Positions 1 through 7,106 of a DNA stretch of 7,640 nucleotides are shown piece by piece. The notes beneath the pieces were generated by a model. It was not told the origin of the DNA. It saw only the letters and a program-made list of their open reading frames with translations, and searched no databases. Positions within the stretch are counted from its first letter, which is position 1. Each line of letters starts with the position of its first letter. This DNA comes from Verrucomicrobiota bacterium (GTDB lineage: Bacteria > Verrucomicrobiota > Verrucomicrobiia > Limisphaerales > AV2). Where the stretch lies: assembly GCA_003219675.1 (NCBI GenBank), contig QHPW01000186.1, positions 1 to 7,640 on the forward strand, read 5' to 3'. A program made the position numbers and the translations under genes.

Positions 1-950
1 CGCCGCCGGTGGATGACATCACGTTGCGCGATTCGCCGGAATTGTTCCCCGCGTTCGGGTCCGTGGTGGATGATCTGGCGCCGGCCAGCGGCGCGATGCC
101 CACATCTGTGGCCCTGCCCTGGGTCATCGGCGATGGGACGATCACGCCGGGCCAGGGGGCGAGTTTTCTCGGCAAGGTGCACGACCCCCTGCTCGTCACC
201 CGCGACCCGAACAAGCAGGATTTTAAGCTGCCCGAACTCAATCTGCCGGCGAACCTCAGTTATGAGCGGTTGATGCATCGGCGCTCGATTCAAAAGATCA
301 TCGATAAACAATCGAGTCTGATGGAGCATTCGGCGCAGGCGCGTGGGATGGATGCCTATTACGAAAAGGCGCTGGCAATGCTCGATTCACCGAAGTTGCG
401 CGAAGCTTTCAGCACGACCTACGGCCAGAGTTGTCTGCTCGCGCGGCGACTGGTGGAGGCCGGGACGAAGTTTGTCACGGCGTACTTTTCCCCGAACATT
501 GGCGGCGACGTCGGCAGCGGCTGGGACACCCACGGCAACAACGACAAGAAAATGTTCCCGGTGCTGGAGAAGTATCATCTGCCCATGACCGACCAGACCC
601 TGCCGACATTGCTGGAGGAACTGGACCAGCGCGGGCTTTTGGACACGACGCTGGTGGTGTGGATGGGCGAGTTCGGCCGCACGCCGAAGATCAACGAAAA
701 GGCCAGTCGCGATCATTGGCCGGATTGTTACACGGTTTTGCTGGCCGGCGGTGGCGTGAAGCGCGGTTTCGTCCACGGCGAATCCGACAAGACCGCCTCG
801 TTTCCGACCCGGGATCCGGTGCGTCCGGAGGATCTGGCGGCGACGATTTACTGCCTGCTCGGCATCGATCCACACACGGAGGTTCGCGGCGCGGGAGACA
901 GGCCGGTGCTCATTTCGGAAGGTGAACCGGTGATGGAAATCTTGGCGTAG
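1..950 (+). CDS. DUF1501 family protein, 5' end missing
   Basis: The reading frame is open from the window edge (codons from position 3) to a TAG at 948-950, so the true start and any secretion signal lie upstream; the GTG at position 9 is probably internal. About 315 residues are visible, the C-terminal part of a protein usually 400-500 residues long. Counting from the codon at position 9, the DUF1501 signatures are SGWDTHG (170-176), MGEFGRTP (219-226) and RDHWPDCYTVLLAGGG (234-249). The tail PEDLAATIYCLLGIDPHTEVR plus ISEGEPVMEIL is also typical. DUF1501 belongs to the alkaline phosphatase/sulfatase superfamily by fold. The Asp and His of WDTHG and DHWP are likely metal ligands, but that role is inferred. 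In Planctomycetes and Verrucomicrobia such genes usually sit next to DUF1549/DUF1553 (PSD1) cytochrome-like genes, which would be upstream here. The substrate is unknown. The family assignment is firm, the function is not. Confidence 0.93.
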   Translation, partial: PPVDDITLRDSPELFPAFGSVVDDLAPASGAMPTSVALPWVIGDGTITPGQGASFLGKVHDPLLVTRDPNKQDFKLPELNLPANLSYERLMHRRSIQKIIDKQSSLMEHSAQARGMDAYYEKALAMLDSPKLREAFSTTYGQSCLLARRLVEAGTKFVTAYFSPNIGGDVGSGWDTHGNNDKKMFPVLEKYHLPMTDQTLPTLLEELDQRGLLDTTLVVWMGEFGRTPKINEKASRDHWPDCYTVLLAGGGVKRGFVHGESDKTASFPTRDPVRPEDLAATIYCLLGIDPHTEVRGAGDRPVLISEGEPVMEILA

Positions 951-1278
951 GGTGACAGCGGGCCCCCACGGACCGATTTTCGCCACGCGCGGGAGGGCGC
1001 GCCGAAAGGTTCAAGGCCCGCAATCCGAATGACAAATGAAATCCCAATTGCCGAAACTCCAAGCAGTGAGGTTGGAACTGCTGAATAGGGTTCTAGAGCA
1101 ATTGCCAAATAGATTTTCCGAAATGGTAGGGACGCCGCGCTGCGGCGTCCGGTCGGCGCAGCGCGCCGACCCTACCGCGAGTTGGAAATGACTTCTGCCA
1201 ATCAGGACCTTGTCGCTACTGCATTCCATTCGACATTTGAATATCGGTATTTCTTCGTCATTCAGATTTCGTCATTCC
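951..1278. other. 328-base intergenic stretch between the DUF1501 gene and glpK
   Basis: The 3' ends of two convergent genes face each other here. No credible coding frame is present. The stretch holds a double-hairpin repeat (1125-1176), an 8-base word CAATTGCC repeated at 1045-1052 and 1099-1106, and GAATGAC/GTCATTC words in opposite orientation near its two ends (1027-1033; 1257-1263 and 1271-1277). A weak 5-bp GC stem (986-990 with 997-1001) follows the DUF1501 stop but has no T-run, so it is not called a terminator. From about 1020 the base composition becomes more AT-rich than the flanking genes, apart from the GC-rich repeat. Confidence 0.7.
1125..1176. repeat. Double-hairpin palindromic repeat, copy 1
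   Basis: Two perfect 9-bp stems with 3-base loops stand back to back: 1130-1138 pairs with 1142-1150, and 1151-1159 pairs with 1163-1171. The flanks GGTAGGG (1125-1131) and CCCTACC (1170-1176) are exact reverse complements, so the unit could close into a three-way junction or cloverleaf, sharing a few bases with the inner stems. Another unit of the same design lies at 2731-2787. Such elements resemble REP/BIME-type intergenic repeats. It lies between convergent genes and could act as a transcription terminator or mRNA 3' stabiliser; that role is inference. Confidence 0.85.
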
Positions 1279-2702
<1,424 letters not shown>

Positions 2703-2730
2703 CGAGGTTCTGGAAAGTGCTGTTTTAATC

Positions 2731-2787
2731 GGGTATGGCGCGGTGTCCGCACTGCGCCGCGGCGGGCTGGGGACAGCCCGCCCTACC
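2731..2787. repeat. Double-hairpin palindromic repeat, copy 2, between glpF and glpK
   Basis: It has the same design as 1125-1176. Stem one is 2737-2745 with 2750-2758 (9 pairs including one G-T, loop TCCG). Stem two is 2761-2769 with 2774-2782 (9 perfect pairs, loop GGGA), and two bases separate the stems. The closing flanks are GGTA (2732-2735) and TACC (2784-2787), the latter within CCCTACCG as in copy 1. Arm sequences differ from copy 1 while pairing is kept. It lies in the 134-base gap of the glpF-glpK transcription unit, 28 bases before the glpK start, where it could attenuate transcription or protect the upstream glpF message; the effect is inferred. Confidence 0.85.
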
Positions 2788-2836
2788 GGTGGTTCGGACA
2801 TTCAAGTTACCACGCTCCATGCTTTTCAACCCTGGC

Positions 2837-3571
2837 TCACGCGGGATTCCAGAGGAGCTTGTAAAACCAGGCGCCAGAAATGCCGCCGAGGATCGGGCCG
2901 ACAATGGGCACCCATGCATAGTTCCAGTCAGAATCTCCCTTGCCGTCAATCGGCAAACAGAAATGAGCCAGGCGCGGCCCAAAGTCGCGGGCGGGATTGA
3001 TCGCGTAACCGGTGGGCCCGCCGAGCGACAATCCAATTGACCAGACCAGCAATCCCACGAGGAATGGGCCGAATCCTTTGTCGAAACCGGAATTCGGCAA
3101 CAGGTTGCCCGGAGAGAGGATCGCCAGCACGCCGAGCACCAGAACGAAGGTACCGATAATCTCGGTGACCAGGTTCATCGGAGCCATTCGGATCGCCGGG
3201 CTGGTGCAGAAAACGGCCAGTTTCGATCCTGCGTTCGCGGTTTCCTTCCAATGCGGAAAATAGGCGAGCCAAACCACCACGCTGCCGATCACCGCGCCCG
3301 TCATTTGCGCAAGAACGTAAGCCGGCACGAGGCTCCATGAGAATTTTCCAATCGCCGCCAGGCCAAGGGTGACCGCCGGGTTGAGGTGCGCGCCGCTGAT
3401 CGCGCCGACGCAGTAAACGGCCACCGCCACTCCGAGGGCCCAGCCCGTGGTGATGACGATCCACCCGGAGTTCTGCCCCTTCGATTTATTCAAGACCACG
3501 TTGGCGACCACGCCGTCGCCAAGAATAATCAGGATCATGGTGCCGATGAGTTCCGCCAGAAAAGGGGACAT
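2837..3571 (-). CDS. glpF: Glycerol uptake facilitator (aquaglyceroporin, MIP family)
   Basis: This is an inner-membrane channel that lets glycerol and other small polyols diffuse in. The 244 residues are strongly hydrophobic, with about six transmembrane segments and the two half-helix NPA motifs of the MIP family: SGAHLNPAVTLG (NPA at 64-66) and GYAINPARDFGPR (NPA at 192-194). Arg195 after the second NPA is the selectivity-filter arginine. Asp196 right after it, and Trp44 in the position of the E. coli GlpF filter tryptophan, favour a glycerol facilitator over a water-only aquaporin. The length is slightly short of E. coli GlpF (281) but normal for the family. The start at 3571 (MSPFLAELIGT) begins directly at the first membrane helix; no strong Shine-Dalgarno is seen. 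The glpK gene follows on the same strand, the usual glpFK pairing, so the two are probably co-transcribed. Here the partner is broken, which would leave uptake without trapping unless another kinase exists. Confidence 0.95.
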   Translation of the reverse strand: MSPFLAELIGTMILIILGDGVVANVVLNKSKGQNSGWIVITTGWALGVAVAVYCVGAISGAHLNPAVTLGLAAIGKFSWSLVPAYVLAQMTGAVIGSVVVWLAYFPHWKETANAGSKLAVFCTSPAIRMAPMNLVTEIIGTFVLVLGVLAILSPGNLLPNSGFDKGFGPFLVGLLVWSIGLSLGGPTGYAINPARDFGPRLAHFCLPIDGKGDSDWNYAWVPIVGPILGGISGAWFYKLLWNPA

Positions 3572-3736
3572 AACTTTGGTCTCGGTAAGGGTTGTTGAAT
3601 TGAACTAATCAAATTGACCCGTGCTGTGTCCATTCAAAACGGCTTTTTTCATTGACACTGCCGCTGGTTTATGGCGTCCTCTCTTCGCAATCCAGCAGCT
3701 CGCACTGAGAAGTACTGTGCCTGGTGGCTGCAGTCT
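3572..3736. promoter_or_regulatory. Divergent upstream region of glpF and the receiver-domain gene
   Basis: Both divergent genes must be expressed from here, and the part around 3590-3660 is more AT-rich than its surroundings. A TTGACA hexamer (3652-3657, plus strand) matches a -35 box, but no good -10 box sits 16-18 bases downstream. An imperfect dyad, AATTGA (3598-3603) facing TCAAATT (3609-3615), lies just upstream of glpF and could be an operator. Both are weak calls. The role as promoter region follows mainly from gene orientation. Confidence 0.35.
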
Positions 3737-4162
3737 ATGAACGGGCAGGACCCAAAACCAACGACCCCAGACCAGAAATCGCCGTCGCTTATCTTCGTGG
3801 TGGATGACTCCGCCGAGCTGGGCGAAATGGTCAACATTTTTCTCACCAGAGCAGGGTATCAGACTCGGGTGTTTTCCGATCCGCTGGAGGCGCTGTCCGT
3901 CCTGCAATCCGGTGACGCGCGGCCGGGCCTCTTGATCAGTGACTTTCGCATGCCGGGCATCAACGGACTGGAGTTGATCCACCGTTGCAAGTTGATCCAC
4001 CCCACGCTCAAGGTCATCGCCGCGAGCGCCAACGTTCTGGACGAGGAGATCGAGAAGTATCCGTTTCGGCCGGATAGAATTCTGCCCAAACCCTACACCA
4101 CGACGTCGCTGCTGGCGATGGTGAAGGCGCTGTTGCCGGCGGAGGGGGCGCCTTCCCAATAG
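3737..4162 (+). CDS. Stand-alone response regulator receiver-domain protein
   Basis: This is a phosphorelay protein consisting of one CheY-like receiver domain with no output domain. With the start at 3737 (MNGQDPKP...) it has 141 residues. The domain begins at about residue 17 (SLIFVVDDSAE) and runs to the C-terminus. Key residues are present: acidic pair D23/D24, phospho-acceptor D69 in LLISDFRMPGINGLEL, Ser97 in VIAASAN at the switch Thr/Ser position, and the conserved Lys118 in LPKPYT. A start at 3671 would add 22 residues (MASSLRNPAARTEKYCAWWLQS) that look unlike receiver sequence. I prefer 3737 because GGTGG (3723-3727) sits 9 bases upstream as a possible ribosome binding site. Its cognate kinase is not in the window. 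It diverges from glpF, but nothing in the protein shows that it controls glycerol uptake; with no DNA-binding domain it would act through a partner protein. Confidence 0.9.
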   Translation: MNGQDPKPTTPDQKSPSLIFVVDDSAELGEMVNIFLTRAGYQTRVFSDPLEALSVLQSGDARPGLLISDFRMPGINGLELIHRCKLIHPTLKVIAASANVLDEEIEKYPFRPDRILPKPYTTTSLLAMVKALLPAEGAPSQ

Positions 4163-4244
4163 CCGGGTAACGTTTCATTTCCCGCACGCTCCCGGTGAAT
4201 TCGGCGGCGTTCAGAAGTGGGTCAAGTGACGAAGCTGCTGGCAG

Positions 4245-4760
4245 CTATTCTCCCTTTGACGAAAACTGGTCCTCTTTGTTTTTGAACAGCAGATTGAATG
4301 TGGTCAGTGAACCATAGGAGCGGGTCACGTATTGTTGTAACTCCACCTTTTCGCCGTCTGTCAGGTTGGGATGGCTGTTGATCTTCTGCTCCAACACCCG
4401 CAACTGATTTCGGATGCCGACCAATTTGTGAAAGAAAACTTCCAGAGGAACCTCTTTGGTCTGGAGTGAAGCATCGGCCGGGTGGAGCACAAGTTTGCCT
4501 CGCTGCCACCTCACGCCCAGTTGGTCAACGACAGAATGCGGATTCTCGTAACCCAGGCCCTCGAGGAGGGTTGTAACGGTAGCCCGCAAAAATTGTTCCA
4601 GAGGCATTTCCAACCCGGAGACCGCCGCCGTGGGTTCGGCCGGCTCCAACCCGCTTGTTTCGGGCGAAACCGTGCGCGGCCCAGCAATGGATTTGACTTC
4701 GCCGAGGCCATACTGCGGATGGCGCACTTTCATTCCAATGCGCAGAGATTCGATTTTCAT
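4245..4760 (-). CDS. Uncharacterised protein with N-terminal Tudor/CarD-like motif
   Basis: The 171 residues have no signal peptide or membrane segment, so the protein is probably cytoplasmic. The N-terminus, SLRIGMKVRHPQYGLGEVKSI (residues 5-25), matches the G-x-x-V-x-H-P-x-[FY]-G-x-G-x-V pattern seen in CarD/Mfd RNA-polymerase-interacting domains and in the C-terminal Tudor domain of UvrD/PcrA helicases. This suggests a small SH3/Tudor-like barrel that could bind RNA polymerase or nucleic acid; that is inference from a short motif. A low-complexity linker rich in Glu, Pro and Ala follows (about 33-50). The rest is mixed helical (about 52-171), including a polar stretch at about 108-145 that could be coiled coil, and has no domain I recognise. 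It starts 48 bases after the beta-helix gene stop on the same strand, so read-through is possible, though the two proteins share no obvious pathway. The start at 4760 puts the motif at the N-terminus as expected; no clear ribosome binding site is seen. Confidence 0.8.
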   Translation of the reverse strand: MKIESLRIGMKVRHPQYGLGEVKSIAGPRTVSPETSGLEPAEPTAAVSGLEMPLEQFLRATVTTLLEGLGYENPHSVVDQLGVRWQRGKLVLHPADASLQTKEVPLEVFFHKLVGIRNQLRVLEQKINSHPNLTDGEKVELQQYVTRSYGSLTTFNLLFKNKEDQFSSKGE

Positions 4761-4771
4761 CGGGGTGATTT

Positions 4772-4801
4772 AACCAGGAATGCATACGAATCAACACGAA
4801 T
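4772..4801. repeat. Degenerate 10-base tandem repeat (three units)
   Basis: On the minus strand, three successive 10-base units read ATTCGTGTTG (4801-4792), ATTCGTATGC (4791-4782) and ATTCCTGGTT (4781-4772). They share ATTC at the start of each unit and T/G-rich tails. They fill most of the gap between the beta-helix gene stop and the next start. I recall similar short-period ATTCGTG-type strings between genes in other Verrucomicrobia- and Bacteroidetes-type genomes; that is memory, not a search. Confidence 0.6.
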
Positions 4802-4808
4802 TTCCGGC

Positions 4809-6863
4809 TCAGTCCGTGTCGCGCACCTGCTGCTTGAACTTTTTGCGCACGCCAACTTCGCGTAAATCAATGGGCCTGAAACCGAGTTGCAGGGCAGGGG
4901 AGCCGGGTTTGAGACGAAAGTCAGATTGTCGCGGAGCCACAAACAGCGGGTCAACGATGATTGAATGCGGGTCATGCCCGCGCTTGCGCCATTCGTCCAA
5001 GCCGACGCCCGCAAACCTCATGGTCGCGTCTGACGCGTCTGGTCGCGCGTCGAAATAGACATTGTGGTCGATCGCATATTTCTCGTTCTTCCAGTTGCTG
5101 CCGAGCAGATCGCCGGAGTCGAAATAGACAATGTTGTTGGTGAATACGAAGGAGACGTGCTCCTCCTCGCGGGTGCGCATGAGTTGATGCTCGTTGCCGA
5201 AAGCAAAGATGTTGTTGCGAATGATATTTTCGCGGCCGTAATGCTGGTGGAATCCGGCGCTCTTGCAGCGGTAAACCACGTTGTTCTCCAGCACGATGTC
5301 AGTGCTCCCTTCGTCGGTGTAAAGGCCCCAGCCGCCGTAGGAATAGGAGTTCACCTCATGGATCAGGTTGTTGCGAAGGACTGTTCCTTTCTGGATGCCG
5401 AGCGTGTAAATCCCGCCCATATCGCTCAACACGCCCTGGCCGACGTCGTGGAGATGATTGAACTCGATGATGTTTTCACGGCAGGGCGTTTCCTGATAGC
5501 CCCAGTTCCAGCCCACGGAAATGGCGCTGTAGTAAAGGTCGTGAATGTGATTGTGCGCGACGTGATTCTGGCCGCTCTGGAAAATGATGATGCCGACCGC
5601 CGGCGCGAAGACGCGGCCGAGTTGATGCAGATGATTGTCGCTGATCACATGACCGAAGTTCATTTCGAACGCGTCCGCTCGTTTCGCGCTTTCTCCCACG
5701 CGAATGCCTCCTCCGCCTATATCAGTGAACTCGTTCGCGTTGACCTGGCAGTGTTGACAACCTTTGCCCAGTTCCAGAGCGTAGCCGCCGAGATGGACAA
5801 AAGCGCAGCCTTCTATGTGGCAGTCGGTCGCGCCTTCGAGCAAAACATCTCCACCCACGTGGACGGCGGCCTGGGTGTCCAAATAACCGTTTTCAGGCAG
5901 CGCCCAGTCCGTGTGCGCGAAGGTGAGTCCGCGCACAACAACGTGCTGCACCGGTTTTCTGGCGGAGAAATCGCCTTCCAGCTTCAACAATGTTGAATGG
6001 ATGAGCGGCGCGATGACCTCGGCTTTGTTCAAATCTTCGCCCGCTTCGGCACGGTAACTCACCACGCCGGTCTTGCGGTCCAGATGCCATTCGCCCGGCG
6101 CATCGAGCGCGTCGGCGGTGTTCTCGATGTAATAGCGTGCCTTGGGTTCTTTGACATGAGGCGAGATGTTGGCGGAGAGCGTGACGACGTGACTGGCCAG
6201 ATCCACTTCGCGAATGAACTGGCGGAGATCAACCCACTTGTGCAACGCGATCAACTCGGCATCGGTCCCCGCCCACTCTTTTTTGATGTCGCCGTCGCGG
6301 TATTTGAACCGGACCGGGTTCTCCGCGAGATATTCGCCTTCCGCCTCCAAGTAGCCATTGTTCGGCGTCCGCGCCCGTTGCTTCCGATGACCGTTGATGA
6401 ACAGTTGGCGAAAATACCATTTCCCTTCGCGGACTTCGGGAATCGTGGCGTGCCACAAGCCGGATTTGCCTTCGACCTTCTTCCAACCACGGATTCGGCG
6501 GCCGCCCGACAAAACAGGCTTCTCGTCCCGATATGCAGCGATGGTGAGCGGATGATCGGCGTCAGAACCGGAATCTTCCGGCGCCAGCACGACGGGTTGC
6601 GCGACGGAATAGGTGCCGCCGCGCAACAGAATAGAAATGCGGTCGGGCGTTTTGGCGGAATTCTGACGCGCCGCGCGCGTCTTTTCCAACGCCGCCGGCA
6701 GCGCTGCCAGCGGGCCGTCCTTGCCGTCGAGAGCGGGTTTTTCCAGGCGCCCCGACCAGGCGTCGTTTCCGTTCGTCGCGACGTAAAGCGTCAGCGATTT
6801 CGCTGACAGGGAGGCGGTTAGCAAAAGGAGCGTCGCACAAGAGAATATCCACCCACGCCGCAT
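4809..6863 (-). CDS. Secreted right-handed parallel beta-helix protein, possibly GH141-like
   Basis: The likely start is the ATG at 6863, because it opens a textbook signal peptide: MRRGW, a hydrophobic run (FSCATLLLLTASL), and probable cleavage after SLSA (about 21). The frame stays open upstream, but that sequence is Arg-rich and lacks protein character. The result is 684 residues, exported. The mature N-terminus has LYVATNGNDAWSGRL (26-40) and LLRGGTYSVAQPVVLAPEDSG (79-99), then GKWYFRQLFINGHRKQRARTPNNGY (147-171), typical of large bacterial beta-helix proteins acting on polysaccharides. Parallel beta-helix coils fill about 305-605, with asparagine-ladder turns such as NHLHQLG (410-416), NHIHDLYYSAISVGWN (438-453), NHLHDVGQGVLSDMGGIYTLG (469-489), NNLIHEV (498-504) and NNVVYRC (527-533). 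The C-terminus has the DP-LF--P--DFRLKPGSPA motif (638-657). Overall layout resembles GH141 (fucosidase/xylanase) members; D481, D517 and E518 are candidate catalytic acids, by inference only. The beta-helix call is firm, the enzyme family tentative, the substrate unknown. Confidence 0.9.
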   Translation of the reverse strand: MRRGWIFSCATLLLLTASLSAKSLTLYVATNGNDAWSGRLEKPALDGKDGPLAALPAALEKTRAARQNSAKTPDRISILLRGGTYSVAQPVVLAPEDSGSDADHPLTIAAYRDEKPVLSGGRRIRGWKKVEGKSGLWHATIPEVREGKWYFRQLFINGHRKQRARTPNNGYLEAEGEYLAENPVRFKYRDGDIKKEWAGTDAELIALHKWVDLRQFIREVDLASHVVTLSANISPHVKEPKARYYIENTADALDAPGEWHLDRKTGVVSYRAEAGEDLNKAEVIAPLIHSTLLKLEGDFSARKPVQHVVVRGLTFAHTDWALPENGYLDTQAAVHVGGDVLLEGATDCHIEGCAFVHLGGYALELGKGCQHCQVNANEFTDIGGGGIRVGESAKRADAFEMNFGHVISDNHLHQLGRVFAPAVGIIIFQSGQNHVAHNHIHDLYYSAISVGWNWGYQETPCRENIIEFNHLHDVGQGVLSDMGGIYTLGIQKGTVLRNNLIHEVNSYSYGGWGLYTDEGSTDIVLENNVVYRCKSAGFHQHYGRENIIRNNIFAFGNEHQLMRTREEEHVSFVFTNNIVYFDSGDLLGSNWKNEKYAIDHNVYFDARPDASDATMRFAGVGLDEWRKRGHDPHSIIVDPLFVAPRQSDFRLKPGSPALQLGFRPIDLREVGVRKKFKQQVRDTD

Positions 6864-7106
6864 GGACCGAAGATGCCCGGTGTTGCGTGGAGACTGCAAA
6901 CAAAAAGACAAAACGAACGCTGCGTCCGTCCTTGGTGGGTCCCGGCGATGGTAACGAGACTGCGCCGCATGCGGAGCGCTGCGTTCACACCGCTTGAGCA
7001 CGCGAGGCGAACGCAGGGCGGGAATTTCCAGCGTCCTCCGGCTGCGAACGGTGAAGCGGGCTAAAGCCCGCGCCCCGTTGCTCATTTTGTATGAGCTTCG
7101 AAATTT
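6864..7106. other. Intergenic region upstream of the beta-helix gene
   Basis: This 243-base gap lies between two minus-strand genes. It holds a hairpin repeat (7047-7079). I find no convincing -35/-10 pair on the minus strand. The frame of the beta-helix gene stays open across it up to 7085, but codons there give an Arg/Pro-rich translation unlike a secreted protein's N-terminus, so it is treated as non-coding. Confidence 0.6.
7047..7079. repeat. Palindromic hairpin repeat, possible terminator
   Basis: An inner stem GCGGGC (7056-7061) pairs with GCCCGC (7066-7071) around the loop TAAA. An outer stem AACGG (7047-7051) pairs with CCGTT (7075-7079) after a short unpaired stretch on each side. 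It lies 28 bases past the stop of the minus-strand gene ending at 7107. There is no T-run on either side, so a Rho-independent terminator is only possible, not shown. It is a single hairpin and lacks the GGTAGGG/CCCTACC flanks of the double-hairpin repeats. Confidence 0.6.

Noticed and set aside
387..986. Minus-strand open frame of 199 residues opposite the DUF1501 gene
   Set aside because: Antisense shadow of a well-supported gene, with an Arg/His-rich composition and no recognisable motif.
3652..3682. Sigma-70-type promoter built on TTGACA at 3652-3657
   Set aside because: No -10-like hexamer lies 16-18 bases downstream, so a specific promoter is not called; it is only mentioned in the regulatory region.
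3671..3736. Upstream ATG at 3671 as the start of the receiver-domain protein
   Set aside because: The added 22 residues do not resemble receiver sequence and no ribosome binding site precedes 3671; GGTGG precedes the 3737 start at a suitable distance.
4233..4246. AGCTGC/GCAGCT palindrome at the 3' end of the Tudor-like gene as a terminator
   Set aside because: A 6-bp stem with a 2-base loop that overlaps the stop codon and has no T-run is too weak to call.
5064..6806. Two long plus-strand open frames (310 and 269 residues) opposite the beta-helix gene
   Set aside because: They lie antisense to a gene with clear family motifs and a signal peptide; their translations show no family motifs, and long antisense frames are common in GC-rich coding DNA.
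6864..7085. N-terminal extension of the beta-helix protein up to 7085
   Set aside because: The extension would bury the signal peptide 74 residues inside the protein, is Arg-rich, and runs through a hairpin repeat.
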